From assembly GCA_919902765.1 (NCBI GenBank), contig CAKKRP010000018.1:1-39286 (forward strand): DNA of 39,286 bases, in the 5' to 3' direction. Of the stretch, positions 27,001 through 35,800 are shown piece by piece; the first letter of the stretch is position 1; every line of letters starts with the position of its first letter. Source of the DNA: Gammaproteobacteria bacterium (lineage in GTDB: Bacteria; Pseudomonadota; Gammaproteobacteria; S012-40). Position numbers and translations under genes: made by a program. The notes under the pieces were generated by a model that searched no databases, was not told the origin of the DNA, and saw nothing but the letters and a program-made list of their open reading frames with translations.

Positions 27001-27307
27001 CACGCAACAAAACGCTGCATTGGTGGAAGAGGCGGCGGCGGCCAGTGAATCCTTGGATGAGCAAGCCAAGGCCTTGGAGCAACTGATGCAGTTCTTCAAA
27101 TTGGCGCAAAGCGGCGGCGCGCGCACGACACAGAAGAAGACATCTAACACGTCCGGCGATATACATCGGGCCAAACCCGCCCCACGCAAGGCCGCTACGA
27201 GCGGGCGCGGCGACAGTTCCGCCGATACGCCCAAGGCCCCACGCGTCGCGCGTAAGGCCGCTTCGGGCGGACGCGGTGAAGATTCGTCCGACTGGAAGGA
27301 ATTTTAG
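24068..27307 (+). CDS. Soluble chemoreceptor: globin - 4 PAS - MCP signalling domain with tether
   Basis: This 1079-residue protein has no transmembrane segment. Residues ~10-145 are a bacterial-haemoglobin-like globin: [18 protein letters not shown], a proximal-His region [17 protein letters not shown] and [14 protein letters not shown]. Four PAS repeats of ~125 residues start near 176, 301, 426 and 551 (each RLQ..., then a conserved FHKNPAxQR or FHRNPAHQR, and GNxxEWxDxT). A HAMP-like segment (~670-760) follows. The MCP signalling hairpin has its tip at [21 protein letters not shown] ~50-residue Lys/Ala/Ser linker ends in DWKEF, a typical CheR/CheB tethering pentapeptide. An AAAGGAG and ATG inside the gene (24554, codon 163) could start a globin-less form. 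It probably senses O2 or another gas plus PAS ligands. Confidence 0.93.
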   Translation: MTASNESNPLAAELEILETSFAALAPQASELVGYFYDQLFTRYPAVIPLFRNTTPEQQTRKLIAALSLVVNNLRKPDVLIDALKGLGGRHQGYGALAEHYPAVADTLIDSMQHFAGDLWTPSVAAAWRKALGVIAQVMLSAYSTSGTKDKLSGAARKRKGDTMSGVTNSSNDATARLQTAVDGAMTPIMMIDRDLKLTYVNKATIALLNKHIGVLRMLYPGLDPNNLLGTCIDTFHKNPAYQRQLLDSPSKLPHKADISVGHLKFRLNISAVIDSKGNYVGNSLEWSDVTEFLEREGAVTRLQSAVDGAMTAIMMVDRDFKITYANRATVSLLEKHAAVLRQLYVGFDPHALVGSSIDRFHRNPAHQRGLLSSAANLPHKADIDVGPLKFRLNIGAILDAKGTYIGNSLEWSDITDLSKRENDVLRLQSSLDNAMTSVMMIDRDLKITYANQSTVAVLKKNVDVLRSVFSGFDPEKMLGECVDRFHKNPAHQRRLLEDPRNLPYSTDIQVGPLKFRLNVTAIKDTKGAYIGNALEWSDVTEQRAKERDVARLQSAISGSTAALMMCNENLEITYMNPSVINLLRNRASELRSVFSGFDADKLIGTCIDKFHKNPAHQRSLLSDVHKLPVKSEIKLLDLSFEVNATAILDQHGKYMGNMVEWRDITEQKDAELQIQNLITAASAGELDERLDPKRYAGFLGNLASGINSLVEAVVDPVREAGQVMQKLAEGDLNEEMNGQFAGEFGALRDSINQSVENLRDMVTKILEAATNINGASAEIAQGNTDLSQRTEEQASSLEETASSMEELTSTVKQNADNARQANQLAVSARDQAEKGGEVVAKAVSAMAEINVASKKIADIIGVIDEIAFQTNLLALNAAVEAARAGEQGRGFAVVAGEVRNLAQRSAGAAKEIKALIKDSVEKVDDGTKYVDASGKTLEDIVTAVKKVSDIIAEIAAASQEQSSGIEQVNKAITQMDEVTQQNAALVEEAAAASESLDEQAKALEQLMQFFKLAQSGGARTTQKKTSNTSGDIHRAKPAPRKAATSGRGDSSADTPKAPRVARKAASGGRGEDSSDWKEF
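24542..24556 (+). promoter_or_regulatory. Internal ribosome-binding site and in-frame start in the globin-receptor gene
   Basis: AAAGGAG lies five bases before ATG 24554, exactly at the junction between the globin domain and the first PAS domain, and in frame. The protein from here would start [10 protein letters not shown] and lack the globin. The sequence could alternatively be a fossil of an ancestral start. Confidence 0.5.
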
Positions 27308-27346
27308 GCGAATACGCAAAAGCGAACACACGGAAAGGTGTAGCAC

Positions 27347-28213
27347 ATGACGGCAGCAAGGAAGGAAGAAGAGGAAGAACAGCTTCGTGAGCGCGAGTTT
27401 GTTTTTACCGACAAGGATTTTTTTACGATACAGGATTTGGTAAAAAAACACAGCGGGATCGTGTTGTCGGACGCCAAACGCAATATGGTGTATAGCCGCT
27501 TGTCGCGACGTCTGAGACAATTGAATCTGACGGAATTCAGCTCGTATATCGACATGCTGTCCGACCCGTCAGGTCACGAGATGGTCAATTTCATCAATGC
27601 CATTACGACCAATTTAACGTCTTTTTTTCGTGAAATGCACCACTTTGAGTATCTTGCCGAGACGGTGCTTCCTGAGTTGATGCGCAATAATCCCGCGCGC
27701 CGCATCCGCATCTGGTCGGCGGGTTGCTCGACCGGCGAAGAACCTTATTCAATTGCGATCACCTTGCAGCGAGCGATACCGAAAATAGAGACATGGGACA
27801 TAAAAATTTTGGCGACAGACCTGGATACAAACGTGTTGACGCGTGCCAAAAACGGCGTCTACGACGCGGAGCGCATCGCCGATGTCGCGAGTGACGTTAA
27901 ACAAAAATATTTTCTACACGGCGGGGACACTAATCCAGGTAAGGTCAGGGTTAATTCCGAGGTGCGCGAATTGGTCACGTTCAACCAGCTTAATTTGATG
28001 AATGGCTGGCCGATGAAGGGACCATTTGATGTGATTTTTTGCCGCAATGTCGTCATTTATTTTGATAAACCGACGCAGAAGGTACTGTTTGAAAGATATG
28101 CGGACTTGTTAGTAAAAGGCGGGCACTTATTTATCGGTCACTCCGAATCGTTATTCAAAGTTACCAATCGATTTAAATTGATCGGTAACACCATTTACCA
28201 AAGGTGCGCGTAA
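27347..28213 (+). CDS. cheR: Chemoreceptor glutamate methyltransferase CheR
   Basis: This 288-residue protein has an N-terminal CheR_N helical domain (FFTIQDLVKKHSGIVLSDAK) and a SAM-dependent methyltransferase domain with motif I RIWSAGCSTGEEPYSIAITL, the acidic ILATDLDTNVL and the FDVIFCRNVVIYFDKPTQ segment. It methylates receptor glutamates with SAM. The upstream receptor ends in a xWxxF-type pentapeptide, the sort of tail that CheR binds through its beta subdomain in enterics. A Glu-rich N-terminus (EEEEEQ) is unusual but harmless. cheD follows after two bases. Confidence 0.95.
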   Translation: MTAARKEEEEEQLREREFVFTDKDFFTIQDLVKKHSGIVLSDAKRNMVYSRLSRRLRQLNLTEFSSYIDMLSDPSGHEMVNFINAITTNLTSFFREMHHFEYLAETVLPELMRNNPARRIRIWSAGCSTGEEPYSIAITLQRAIPKIETWDIKILATDLDTNVLTRAKNGVYDAERIADVASDVKQKYFLHGGDTNPGKVRVNSEVRELVTFNQLNLMNGWPMKGPFDVIFCRNVVIYFDKPTQKVLFERYADLLVKGGHLFIGHSESLFKVTNRFKLIGNTIYQRCA

Positions 28214-28215
28214 TT

Positions 28216-28857
28216 ATGGAAATGCCAGGATCAGATTCCGATCAGCCGCGCGTGATGGCTCCTCCACTGGCCGGGTTTGAAAAAATACACCGCTATTGGG
28301 ACAGGGCGCTCAAAATACACGCCGCCAAGATCCTCCCCGGTGAATATTATGTCACCACCCAGGACGAGGCGATAGTCACGGTGCTGGGATCTTGTGTATC
28401 GGCATGCATACGCGACCGCGTGATGGGGGTGGGCGGAATGAATCATTTCATGCTGCCCGTGCAGCAGGATGAGAATCCTTCCGCCTTTGGTGCCGCTGAA
28501 AGATATGGCAACTTTGCGATGGAACATTTGATCAATACGATTTTGAAAAACGGCGGTAGGCGGCAAAATTTAGAGGTTAAATTGTTTGGAGGGGGGCGCA
28601 TCTTGGCCCAGATGACCGATATCGGCAAGCGGAATATAGAATTTGTCAGGCAATATGTCAGCGTAGAAAAGATGTTGGTTACTGCGGAAGACCTTGGCGA
28701 TGTGACACCGCGTAAAGTCGCCTATTACCCGTTAACCGGGAAAGTATTGGTAAAAAAATTACGTTCGCTGCATGGCGAGCCCTTGGTCGATTTGGAAAAA
28801 TCTTACATGGACGAGATCGCCAAAAAGCCTGTGCAAGGCGATGTCGATTTGTTTTGA
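28216..28857 (+). CDS. cheD: Chemoreceptor glutamine deamidase CheD
   Basis: This 213-residue protein from ATG 28216 has the CheD catalytic core VTVLGSCVSACIRDR with nucleophile C60 and GGMNHFMLP with H77, followed by KLFGGGRIL. CheD deamidates receptor glutamines. The protein is longer than Thermotoga/Bacillus CheD because of N- and C-terminal extensions. Its last residues are QGDVDLF, identical to the C-terminus of the MCP at 30231-31448. No CheC is in the window, although CheC is a frequent CheD partner elsewhere. A GTG at 28204 is an alternative start overlapping cheR. Confidence 0.93.
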   Translation: MEMPGSDSDQPRVMAPPLAGFEKIHRYWDRALKIHAAKILPGEYYVTTQDEAIVTVLGSCVSACIRDRVMGVGGMNHFMLPVQQDENPSAFGAAERYGNFAMEHLINTILKNGGRRQNLEVKLFGGGRILAQMTDIGKRNIEFVRQYVSVEKMLVTAEDLGDVTPRKVAYYPLTGKVLVKKLRSLHGEPLVDLEKSYMDEIAKKPVQGDVDLF

Positions 28858-28867
28858 AGGATGATAT

Positions 28868-29935
28868 ATGGCCAAGATTAAAGTATTGGTGGTGGACGAT
28901 TCGGCGCTGGTGCGTCAGATGATGAGCGATATGCTGAGCAGTGACCCGGAGATTGAGGTGGTAGGTACCGCGCAAGATCCCTTTATCGCCAGGGAGAAAA
29001 TCAAAAAGCTTAATCCAGATGTGTTGACCTTGGACGTGGAAATGCCGCGTATGGATGGCGTGACATTTCTCGGAAATTTGATGCGTTTGCATCCTATGCC
29101 GGTCATCATGATATCTTCGCTGACGGAACACGGCGCGGATATTACGTTAGAAGCCTTGGAATTGGGTGCGATAGACTTTGTGACCAAACCCAAAGTAGAT
29201 TTGGCCCATAAACTGGAAGACTACCAAAATGAAATAATTGCGAAGGTGAAAATGGCGGCCCGTGCGCGCGTAAGGGCGCGCGCCGATGTGCCGCGCGCCA
29301 AAGATATTTCTCCAAAATTGAGCGCGGATGCGGTATTGGAAAAGTCAGAGCGCATCAAACGTTTTAAAACCACGGACAAAATCATCGCGATCGGCGCATC
29401 CACGGGGGGGACGGAGGCGATAAAAGAAGTCCTTGCGCAATTACCGGCGGATATGCCCGGCATCGTCATCACGCAACACATACCAGAAAAATTTAGTGGC
29501 CCGTTTGCGCGGCGTATGGATACGATCACCGCAATGACGGTGTTTGAGGCCCAAAACGGGCAACAAATCGTGCCCGGCCACGTCTATATTGCACCAGGGG
29601 ATAAACATTTAATCGTCGTGCGCGACGGCGCGCGTTATGTGTGTCAACTCAGCGATGGTCCGCCGGTCAACCGGCATCGGCCTTCAGTCGATGTTTTGTT
29701 TCGCTCCGTTGCGCAACACGTCGGTCCCAATGCCGTAGGAGTCATCCTCACCGGGATGGGCGACGACGGTGCTGTAGGGATGAAAGAAATGCATGATGCG
29801 GGCGCGCCTACCGTTGCCCAAGACGAAAAAACCAGTGTCGTATGGGGTATGCCCGGCGAAGCGGTTAAAAAAGGCGGGGTGGACGAAATCGCACCGCTGC
29901 AAAATATCGCGAATTGGCTGCAAAAACGTTGTTAG
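28868..29935 (+). CDS. cheB: Chemotaxis methylesterase/glutaminase CheB
   Basis: This 355-residue protein has a receiver domain (1-~125) with D10-D11 and phosphoacceptor D56 ([12 protein letters not shown]). A basic linker follows ([15 protein letters not shown]). The CheB catalytic domain carries S178 in [12 protein letters not shown]204 in ITQHIPEKF and the aspartate in [13 protein letters not shown] (D299/D300). It removes methyl groups from receptors when phosphorylated by CheA. AAGGA lies before ATG 28868, eleven bases after cheD. It ends the chemotaxis operon; ~295 bp of control region for the next module follow. Confidence 0.96.
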   Translation: MAKIKVLVVDDSALVRQMMSDMLSSDPEIEVVGTAQDPFIAREKIKKLNPDVLTLDVEMPRMDGVTFLGNLMRLHPMPVIMISSLTEHGADITLEALELGAIDFVTKPKVDLAHKLEDYQNEIIAKVKMAARARVRARADVPRAKDISPKLSADAVLEKSERIKRFKTTDKIIAIGASTGGTEAIKEVLAQLPADMPGIVITQHIPEKFSGPFARRMDTITAMTVFEAQNGQQIVPGHVYIAPGDKHLIVVRDGARYVCQLSDGPPVNRHRPSVDVLFRSVAQHVGPNAVGVILTGMGDDGAVGMKEMHDAGAPTVAQDEKTSVVWGMPGEAVKKGGVDEIAPLQNIANWLQKRC

Positions 29936-30054
29936 AGGCGTTGTTGACGAAGTTCTAAGTGTGCTCGGACGGCGTCCATTTGCCCGGCATCTGCAATTTC
30001 CCTATGTTGATGATGTTTCTAATTGATTTTGAAGCATATTTCAAAGCTATTTTG

Positions 30055-30081
30055 TCAAGTTTACATTAAATTTACCGATAC
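30055..30081 (+). promoter_or_regulatory. Candidate sigma-28 (FliA) promoter for the MCP-STAS-regulator module
   Basis: TCAAGTTT (30055-30062), exactly 11 bases, then ACCGATAC (30074-30081). The -35 matches TAAAGTTT in seven of eight positions and the -10 matches GCCGATAA in six. A further GCCGATAC at 30108-30115 lacks a -35 at the right distance. Confidence 0.55.
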
Positions 30082-30122
30082 AAGTGTCAATGGCTGGCCG
30101 GTAAAACGCCGATACCGGTAAA
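30071..30122. repeat. Three copies of a CGGTAAA-type motif upstream of the MCP gene
   Basis: TTTACCGATA (30071-30080, inverted), GGCCGGTAAAA (from 30097) and TACCGGTAAA (30113-30122) share a CGGTAAA core. They surround the putative promoter start point and could be operator sites. Confidence 0.35.
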
Positions 30123-30230
30123 CTATTTGCGTAAACGGAAGGGATTTAGTTTGATGTTGATTTGATCAGTGTACCGCACCCTAACGTTCCATTCGCGTGC
30201 AAGGCTGTTTTTAGTTATAAGAGGAAACAA

Positions 30231-31448
30231 GTGAAACGAACGTTTATGTGGGAAAGTGTCGTGATTTTCGCGATCAGCGTCGGGACGGCGTTTTTCCACG
30301 TTGTACAAGACAGTCTCGTCAGTGCGGCGTTGTCGGTGTTGTGCGCGCCATTGGCAGTGAAGTGTCTATATCGTTTTTCACATCTCAATAGTGCGTTGGA
30401 AAATGCTAACGGCGCGCAACATAAAGTAGCATTGTGCGGAGCGAGATTTGTGCCGATGTATCAACAGACTCAAACGGCCTCTAGCGCGATATTGAAAACC
30501 GCGATTTCAGAAGTTACGCGTACACAAAAAATAATCGCCGATGCAGTAGTGCATCTGCATTCCAGCTTTTCCGGCATGAATGAAAGCGCCGAACAACAAC
30601 GCAATCTCGTATTGACTGTGATGGATAGCATGTCTAAGGTCGTGAACGATGAGAAAGGCGGTCATCATGGTTTGCGTGATGTGATGTCGCAGGTCAGCGA
30701 TGCGCTGGATTATTTTGTATCGTTGTTAATCGAAATCAGTCAGCAGAGTATCCAAATAGTACATAAAATAGATGATATGGTGGTGCAAATGGACGGCATA
30801 TTCGTCACGCTTAAAGATGTTGGAACAATTGCCGATCAAACCAATTTATTGGCCCTCAATGCCGCGATAGAGGCGGCACGCGCGGGTGACGCCGGTCGCG
30901 GTTTTGCAGTGGTGGCGGATGAGGTACGTAAGTTGTCTCAAAATTCATCGGCGCTGAATGACCAGATAAAATCACAAGTTCAACGTACTAAATTGGTGGT
31001 TGATGAGGCAAAAGACATTGTAGGTAAAGTGGCGTCAAAAGACATGAGTATGGCCATAGGCGTAAAAGGTCATATACACAATTTGGTGGCCTCGGTACAA
31101 ACCTTGGATGAAAATATCGGCAAGGGCCTACAGCAGGTTCAAACGATAACGGACGACATTGGAAAGCAGGTTTCGTTGGCGGTGCGTAGTTTACAGTTCG
31201 AGGATATGGCCCGTCAGTCGGCGGATTATTCGAAGGATTTGGCTCGGGAATTAGTAGGATTTATGGATAGTAGCTTGCAGGAGCTTAGAGGTTATTGTGC
31301 GTTGACCGCGACATCCCTGGAAGCGGAACTTGAAAATTGGGTTAAAGCCGACAAAAAAATCAAACAAATGGCCGCCCAGCTCGGGACTAGCGCCAATCGC
31401 GTGGTGCATTCGTCGTCGATAGCGCAAGGTGATGTGGATTTGTTCTGA
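30231..31448 (+). CDS. Short membrane methyl-accepting chemotaxis protein
   Basis: The GTG start at 30231, preceded by AGAGGA, gives 405 residues. Two hydrophobic segments (~6-24 and ~30-48) with only a short loop anchor it, so there is no periplasmic ligand domain. The rest is helical with a signalling hairpin around residues 200-240: [20 protein letters not shown], then [20 protein letters not shown] later [13 protein letters not shown] segment is typical of a subgroup of cytoplasmic-sensing MCPs. It ends in QGDVDLF, the same heptapeptide as CheD. It is followed by a STAS gene and a receiver-phosphatase-kinase gene, so it may feed that module rather than the flagellar motor. Confidence 0.9.
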   Translation: MKRTFMWESVVIFAISVGTAFFHVVQDSLVSAALSVLCAPLAVKCLYRFSHLNSALENANGAQHKVALCGARFVPMYQQTQTASSAILKTAISEVTRTQKIIADAVVHLHSSFSGMNESAEQQRNLVLTVMDSMSKVVNDEKGGHHGLRDVMSQVSDALDYFVSLLIEISQQSIQIVHKIDDMVVQMDGIFVTLKDVGTIADQTNLLALNAAIEAARAGDAGRGFAVVADEVRKLSQNSSALNDQIKSQVQRTKLVVDEAKDIVGKVASKDMSMAIGVKGHIHNLVASVQTLDENIGKGLQQVQTITDDIGKQVSLAVRSLQFEDMARQSADYSKDLARELVGFMDSSLQELRGYCALTATSLEAELENWVKADKKIKQMAAQLGTSANRVVHSSSIAQGDVDLF

Positions 31449-31490
31449 TGTTAGGTGAGTTGTATATTGTTAATTCTATAGGAGTTTTAT

Positions 31491-31799
31491 ATGCCATTGA
31501 ATAATGCGGTTTCGACAGACGGAAAATCGGTAACGATCAAAATAGACGGCAGTTTCGATTTTAAATTGCACCGTGAATTTCGCGATGCCTATAGCCAAAA
31601 TAAAGGGGCTAGCATTAAATTCGTGGTTGATTTATCGAATACTACTTACATGGATTCTTCTGCGTTGGGTATGCTGCTGTTGTTGCGCGAGCATGTCGGC
31701 GGGGATGCCTCGCGCGTGATGATAGTCAATCGCAATCCTGATATTAAAAAAATATTTGAGATTTCTAATTTTCACCAATTATTCGAGTTTAAAAAGTAA
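31491..31799 (+). CDS. STAS-domain anti-sigma-factor antagonist (HsbA-like)
   Basis: This 102-residue STAS domain has the phosphoregulatory loop VDLSNTTYMDSSALGMLLLL, with the expected D-S-S-A-L-G site (the Ser after Asp is phosphorylated in SpoIIAA and HsbA). RBS TAGGAG precedes ATG 31491. It lies 42 bases after the MCP gene and 15 before the receiver-PP2C-HATPase gene, the same pairing as hsbA with hsbR in Pseudomonas. It is expected to be the substrate that the neighbouring protein phosphorylates and dephosphorylates. The downstream partner (anti-sigma factor or diguanylate cyclase) is not in the window. Confidence 0.88.
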   Translation: MPLNNAVSTDGKSVTIKIDGSFDFKLHREFRDAYSQNKGASIKFVVDLSNTTYMDSSALGMLLLLREHVGGDASRVMIVNRNPDIKKIFEISNFHQLFEFKK

Positions 31800-31814
31800 T
31801 TATGACGGAATTTT

Positions 31815-33554
31815 GTGAAAAATTCCTACCTTGATATCGCGCCTCCGTCGTCACCCGATGCTTGGGTGATGCGTGTATTGGTGGTGGATGATGAAAAATC
31901 CAACCGCGTAATATTGCGCGCGTTTCTGGAAAAAGAAGGTTACACGGTTTGGGAGGCCGTGAACGGCAGGGAGTCTGTAGAAATATTTAAAGATAAACGT
32001 CCTGATTTGGTATTGATGGACGTGATGATGCCGGAAATGGATGGTTATGAGGCGACACGGGCGATTAAGGCCGAAGCAGGGAATAAATTTGTACCGGTCA
32101 TTTTCCTTACAGCGGCTTCGGATGAAGCCGCGTTAGCGAAATGCATCGCGTGCGGCGGCGACGACTTTCTTACCAAGCCCTATAGTCGCGTCATTATTCA
32201 AGCGAAAATCTTGGCCTTGTGGAGGGTGAAGGCGCTAACCACCGAGTTGTATCGGCAGAACGAGCAGTTGGAGCTGCATCATCAGCGTTTGCAAACGGAA
32301 CATGAGTTCGCCGAGCGCATATTCACGAAAATTGTTAAATCAAAACAGTTTACCACCGACGGTATACGCATGCATATCGCCCCTATGGGCATCGCGAGTG
32401 GCGATTTGGTGTTGGCCGCCAAGCATCCGATAGACGGTCGTTATATCATGATGGGGGATTTTACGGGGCATGGCTTGTCGGCGGCGTTGGGTGCCATCCC
32501 GGTGTCGGATATTTTTTATAGTATGGCAAGCAAGGGGCTAAACTTGTCCATGATAGTGGATGAGATTAACAAAAAATTGTGCGAAAAGTTGCCCACGGGA
32601 TTTTTTATGGCGGCGTGTTTTATGTACATCCGCGATAGCGATGGTGGTGTGGAGGTGTGGGCGGGCGGCGTTCCGGATATATTGTTGGTCGGGCCGTACG
32701 GCAAGATAAAACAGCGCGTACATTCAAAACACCTTCCTGTAGGCGTAGATAAAAATGCGTCCGAGATCGGAGCGGTGGAAACAGTGCAAATGGAGTGTGG
32801 GGATCGTATTTACATCTATTCGGACGGCGTGACGGATTTGCGTGATGCCAACGGGGAGATGTTCGGTGCGGATAGACTAAATGCGATATTGGGTTGTGGG
32901 CGTGCCGCAGAGACTATATTTGACGATTTATTCGCCGCCTTGACCTCATATCGAGCGGGTTCTCCGTTGAGCGATGATTTAACACTGATCGAAATTACAC
33001 GCGTCGAATTTCAAAATGCGGATGAGACGACGGACATCGACTCAAATTCAGTTAGCGGTGTGGAGTCTGGGTTTGTATGGCGGGTCGATTTCGAATGGCG
33101 AGCGGCGGGGTTGCGCGAGTATGATATAAGCCATTGGGTGGGCGAGGTGCTGGAACAGGTGCCGGATTTGGTTAGCAATAGGTCTCGTCTACACACGGCG
33201 ATTTCGGAGATGATCGCCAATGCGGTGGATCACGGTATATTGCATTTGGATTCGCGTAGCAAGGGGGGGGGGCAGGGATTTGCCGCGTATTATGAACAGC
33301 GGGAAAAGGCGCTACTGGAACTGCGCGCGGGCTTTGTGCGCGTTAGTATGGTATTCAAACGTTTTCGCGAAGGCCGTGAAATGGTGTTTCGAGTCACGGA
33401 CAGTGGCGCCGGTTTTGATCATCAACAAATAGGCGGCTCCAATATGCAAGAAAGTTTGTTGAGCGGTCGCGGCTTAATGCTGGCGCGGTCGCTGTGCGCG
33501 GATCTTAGATATAACGCAGCCGGTAATGAAGTAGAAGGGATATTTCGGTGGTGA
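31815..33554 (+). CDS. Receiver - PP2C (SpoIIE) phosphatase - HATPase regulator (HsbR-like)
   Basis: This 579-residue protein has three domains. Residues ~18-140 are a receiver with D25-D26 and phosphoacceptor D69 (LVLMDVMMPEMDG). A coiled linker leads to a PP2C/SpoIIE phosphatase (~190-395) with GDLVLAAKHP, MMGDFTGHGLSAALGA, YIYSDGVTDLRD and SDDLTLIEI. The C-terminal HATPase_c serine-kinase-like domain (~430-579) has ISEMIANAVDHGIL, FRVTDSGAGFD and GRGLMLARSL. This architecture is that of Pseudomonas HsbR, which switches HsbA between phosphorylated and free forms. The start is GTG 31815 with a weak GGA site; ATG 31869 would remove the first 18 residues. A poly-G stretch (33264-33273) lies within the HATPase region. 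Confidence 0.9.
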   Translation: MKNSYLDIAPPSSPDAWVMRVLVVDDEKSNRVILRAFLEKEGYTVWEAVNGRESVEIFKDKRPDLVLMDVMMPEMDGYEATRAIKAEAGNKFVPVIFLTAASDEAALAKCIACGGDDFLTKPYSRVIIQAKILALWRVKALTTELYRQNEQLELHHQRLQTEHEFAERIFTKIVKSKQFTTDGIRMHIAPMGIASGDLVLAAKHPIDGRYIMMGDFTGHGLSAALGAIPVSDIFYSMASKGLNLSMIVDEINKKLCEKLPTGFFMAACFMYIRDSDGGVEVWAGGVPDILLVGPYGKIKQRVHSKHLPVGVDKNASEIGAVETVQMECGDRIYIYSDGVTDLRDANGEMFGADRLNAILGCGRAAETIFDDLFAALTSYRAGSPLSDDLTLIEITRVEFQNADETTDIDSNSVSGVESGFVWRVDFEWRAAGLREYDISHWVGEVLEQVPDLVSNRSRLHTAISEMIANAVDHGILHLDSRSKGGGQGFAAYYEQREKALLELRAGFVRVSMVFKRFREGREMVFRVTDSGAGFDHQQIGGSNMQESLLSGRGLMLARSLCADLRYNAAGNEVEGIFRW

Positions 33555-33555
33555 T

Positions 33556-35775
33556 CTAAACATGGAACGCAGCCGTTCCGCGCAGGCACCAACGCCACAT
33601 CATCACTTCGGTCAGCATAAATATGATTGCTATCAGTAACCATGTTGGGTATAGCACCGCATAGACTACAGGCGTTAGAATAGTTCTGGTGACGAATTGC
33701 AGCGGTGGGCGCGATGAAATCCACTCTGCGATAGGCGGCGAGATGTTGTAATAGCCATCTATTATCCAGCGCCCTAGCGCCGACTTGAGTAATACCTGAT
33801 CACGAAATTCACGTAGCGCTTGCACATGCGGGGACAAATACGAGCCATAGGCTGCGGTAGCGATAAAACAGCCTTGGCGTTTGACGTTGGCGGACACTTG
33901 GGCGACATTATTCGCCTTGCTGGAGTCATAGGGGAAATTGTCTTGCGGCGTGGTATCGCGATTGTAGACGTACGACGTTTCTGTGGAATATACCATCGCC
34001 TTGGCGATATTATTATTGCGGTCGGCAAGCATAGGCCGGGGCGTTGCGCTGAGTACGATACTGCCTTGTTCGTTGTGCAACATATACGGGATTAGACAAC
34101 GCGTATAAGAAATGGTAATTTCACACTGACCGCGAAAGGGTTGCGCGTCTAACACGGTAAATCCCGGTGGATTCGTAAATTCCACGCGCACACAGGTGGC
34201 GCGATCAGTGGGTTTTTGCGCAACATTTAACACTGAAATCGTATAAGCGATTTTTTCTCCCACCTCTAAGCTGGAGGGGTAGGCCGAGAGGGTGACTGAT
34301 AGATCTAACGGGATACTTGCCGGCATCATCACGAAACCGTAGCGAGTGTTAGCGGCCGGGACGCTTCTGGTGCCAAGCCCTGCCATCCAAGTGTCTATGA
34401 CCTGGGCGGCAGGGTCGCCTATGGTTTTGCTACTCATCGTGGTGATCGACTGTAAATTCCACGTAGTCTCGGTGGCGTCGGAGGTGTTATGCAAATGATT
34501 GGCGTTTTGCAATCCACATTGCTCGCTATACATAAACGCTTGCGGTTGCGGCGGGCTGCCTGGAACAGCCGCAGTGCCGCCAAATCTAAAAGTGGGGGGA
34601 GATAACGCGAGGATTTTCATAGAATCCGCAATTCCAAGATCGCCGATACCGTTGGTCAATCCATAGCCCGTGGCAATGACGCGATCCGTGCCTTCTTGTT
34701 GTTTGACAGTTGCGTACCAGCGTGCAATTGTCCGATTGGATAATAACGTGTCAAAGTTAATTTCTTCGAGTGCAATGGCGTAGGCATCGTATCCCGCCGG
34801 TTGTTCTAATAGTGAATCTATGGTCCATCCTGTTATAAAATTGGCCGCCGCCAAATCGGTGACATAGGGGCGTGTGTCTGTATTGCGCAGCTTGCCTGAC
34901 ACTTCAACAAACGCGTCCGTGCCTACCCCGTTTATATTCCAAACCACAGGGGTTGGAAAACTGTTAAGGGGGTTATCCCACATACCCACGATATAACCTT
35001 CGCGGATTTTGATTGTGATCCCGGCGCGCGGTGGGTCATCGGAGCCGGGTGTGAAATAGTGTATATCGTTGTTTTGGGAATCTTTTTCCCCAGTAATGGG
35101 ATCACCTAAATCCTTGGGTTTAAAGGTGGAGATTCCCGTGGAGCTGTTTATTTGCCACGCCACCGCGCGGCGCGTTTTTGCACCGGATGGATCGGTCGTG
35201 GAGTAACCGACGATATTATCCAGATTGTCGATGCTGGTGGCGCGTGCGTAGACGCGTTTACCAGCGGTTTGTGCTGCGATATCGGCGGCGGGCAGGGCTA
35301 GCAGGTGTAACGTGTAGACATTTTGTATGATACTCCAATATACGGCGTATTCTATCCCCGTAATGGCCTCAATGACCCAACCGACGATAGTGCCGTTGAT
35401 ATTCATACCTACGGCGCTGCTTTGGGTGGCGGTAAAGATCACCACATTACTCGTATCTTTGATGGTCAGTGGTAAAGGAACTGCGGGGCCGAAACCGATA
35501 GTGCCGCCTGTATTGCCTGAAATATCAAGCGCTTGATCGCTAAAATAGGCCATGCGCGTGGTTACACCGCTGACAGTGGTGTCGATATTGCCTGCCACTC
35601 TGACCACACTAATTTTGGCCGCTGCCTCGCCCGCGTAGGTGATTTTTTCAATGGCGGTAGGGTGAAAGTCTATCCCCAGCGGAAAGATTTGATAGCGCGA
35701 GGCATCGCTACAGAGCGGCCACAGCCATATCATCACGCTGGCAAGCAAACCTGTATTGCGTAACAACCCCACCAC
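33556..35775 (-). CDS. Large exported protein: HAF-like repeats, DUF11-like domain, CFI-box C-terminus
   Basis: GTG 35775 is the likely start: AGGAG lies 8 bases upstream and it yields a signal peptide ([20 protein letters not shown], cut near SDA). The product is ~739 residues. The N-terminal ~480 residues are beta-rich with HAF/propeller-like units ([41 protein letters not shown]). A DUF11-like segment follows ([20 protein letters not shown], then [11 protein letters not shown]). At ~636 comes [16 protein letters not shown], the CFI-box C-terminal domain, then ~90 residues with a hydrophobic TM-like stretch ([15 protein letters not shown]). The CFI box is a C-terminal module of exported proteins with unknown handling. 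It is convergent with the HsbR-like gene, two bases apart. Confidence 0.75.
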   Translation of the reverse strand: MVGLLRNTGLLASVMIWLWPLCSDASRYQIFPLGIDFHPTAIEKITYAGEAAAKISVVRVAGNIDTTVSGVTTRMAYFSDQALDISGNTGGTIGFGPAVPLPLTIKDTSNVVIFTATQSSAVGMNINGTIVGWVIEAITGIEYAVYWSIIQNVYTLHLLALPAADIAAQTAGKRVYARATSIDNLDNIVGYSTTDPSGAKTRRAVAWQINSSTGISTFKPKDLGDPITGEKDSQNNDIHYFTPGSDDPPRAGITIKIREGYIVGMWDNPLNSFPTPVVWNINGVGTDAFVEVSGKLRNTDTRPYVTDLAAANFITGWTIDSLLEQPAGYDAYAIALEEINFDTLLSNRTIARWYATVKQQEGTDRVIATGYGLTNGIGDLGIADSMKILALSPPTFRFGGTAAVPGSPPQPQAFMYSEQCGLQNANHLHNTSDATETTWNLQSITTMSSKTIGDPAAQVIDTWMAGLGTRSVPAANTRYGFVMMPASIPLDLSVTLSAYPSSLEVGEKIAYTISVLNVAQKPTDRATCVRVEFTNPPGFTVLDAQPFRGQCEITISYTRCLIPYMLHNEQGSIVLSATPRPMLADRNNNIAKAMVYSTETSYVYNRDTTPQDNFPYDSSKANNVAQVSANVKRQGCFIATAAYGSYLSPHVQALREFRDQVLLKSALGRWIIDGYYNISPPIAEWISSRPPLQFVTRTILTPVVYAVLYPTWLLIAIIFMLTEVMMWRWCLRGTAAFHV

Positions 35776-35800
35776 TGATTTTTCTCCTCGCAAAGCGTTG

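Noticed and set aside
26557..27520. Long antisense frames opposite the receptor gene (225 and 236 codons)
   Set aside because: They lie opposite the strongly conserved MCP domain and have no domain of their own.
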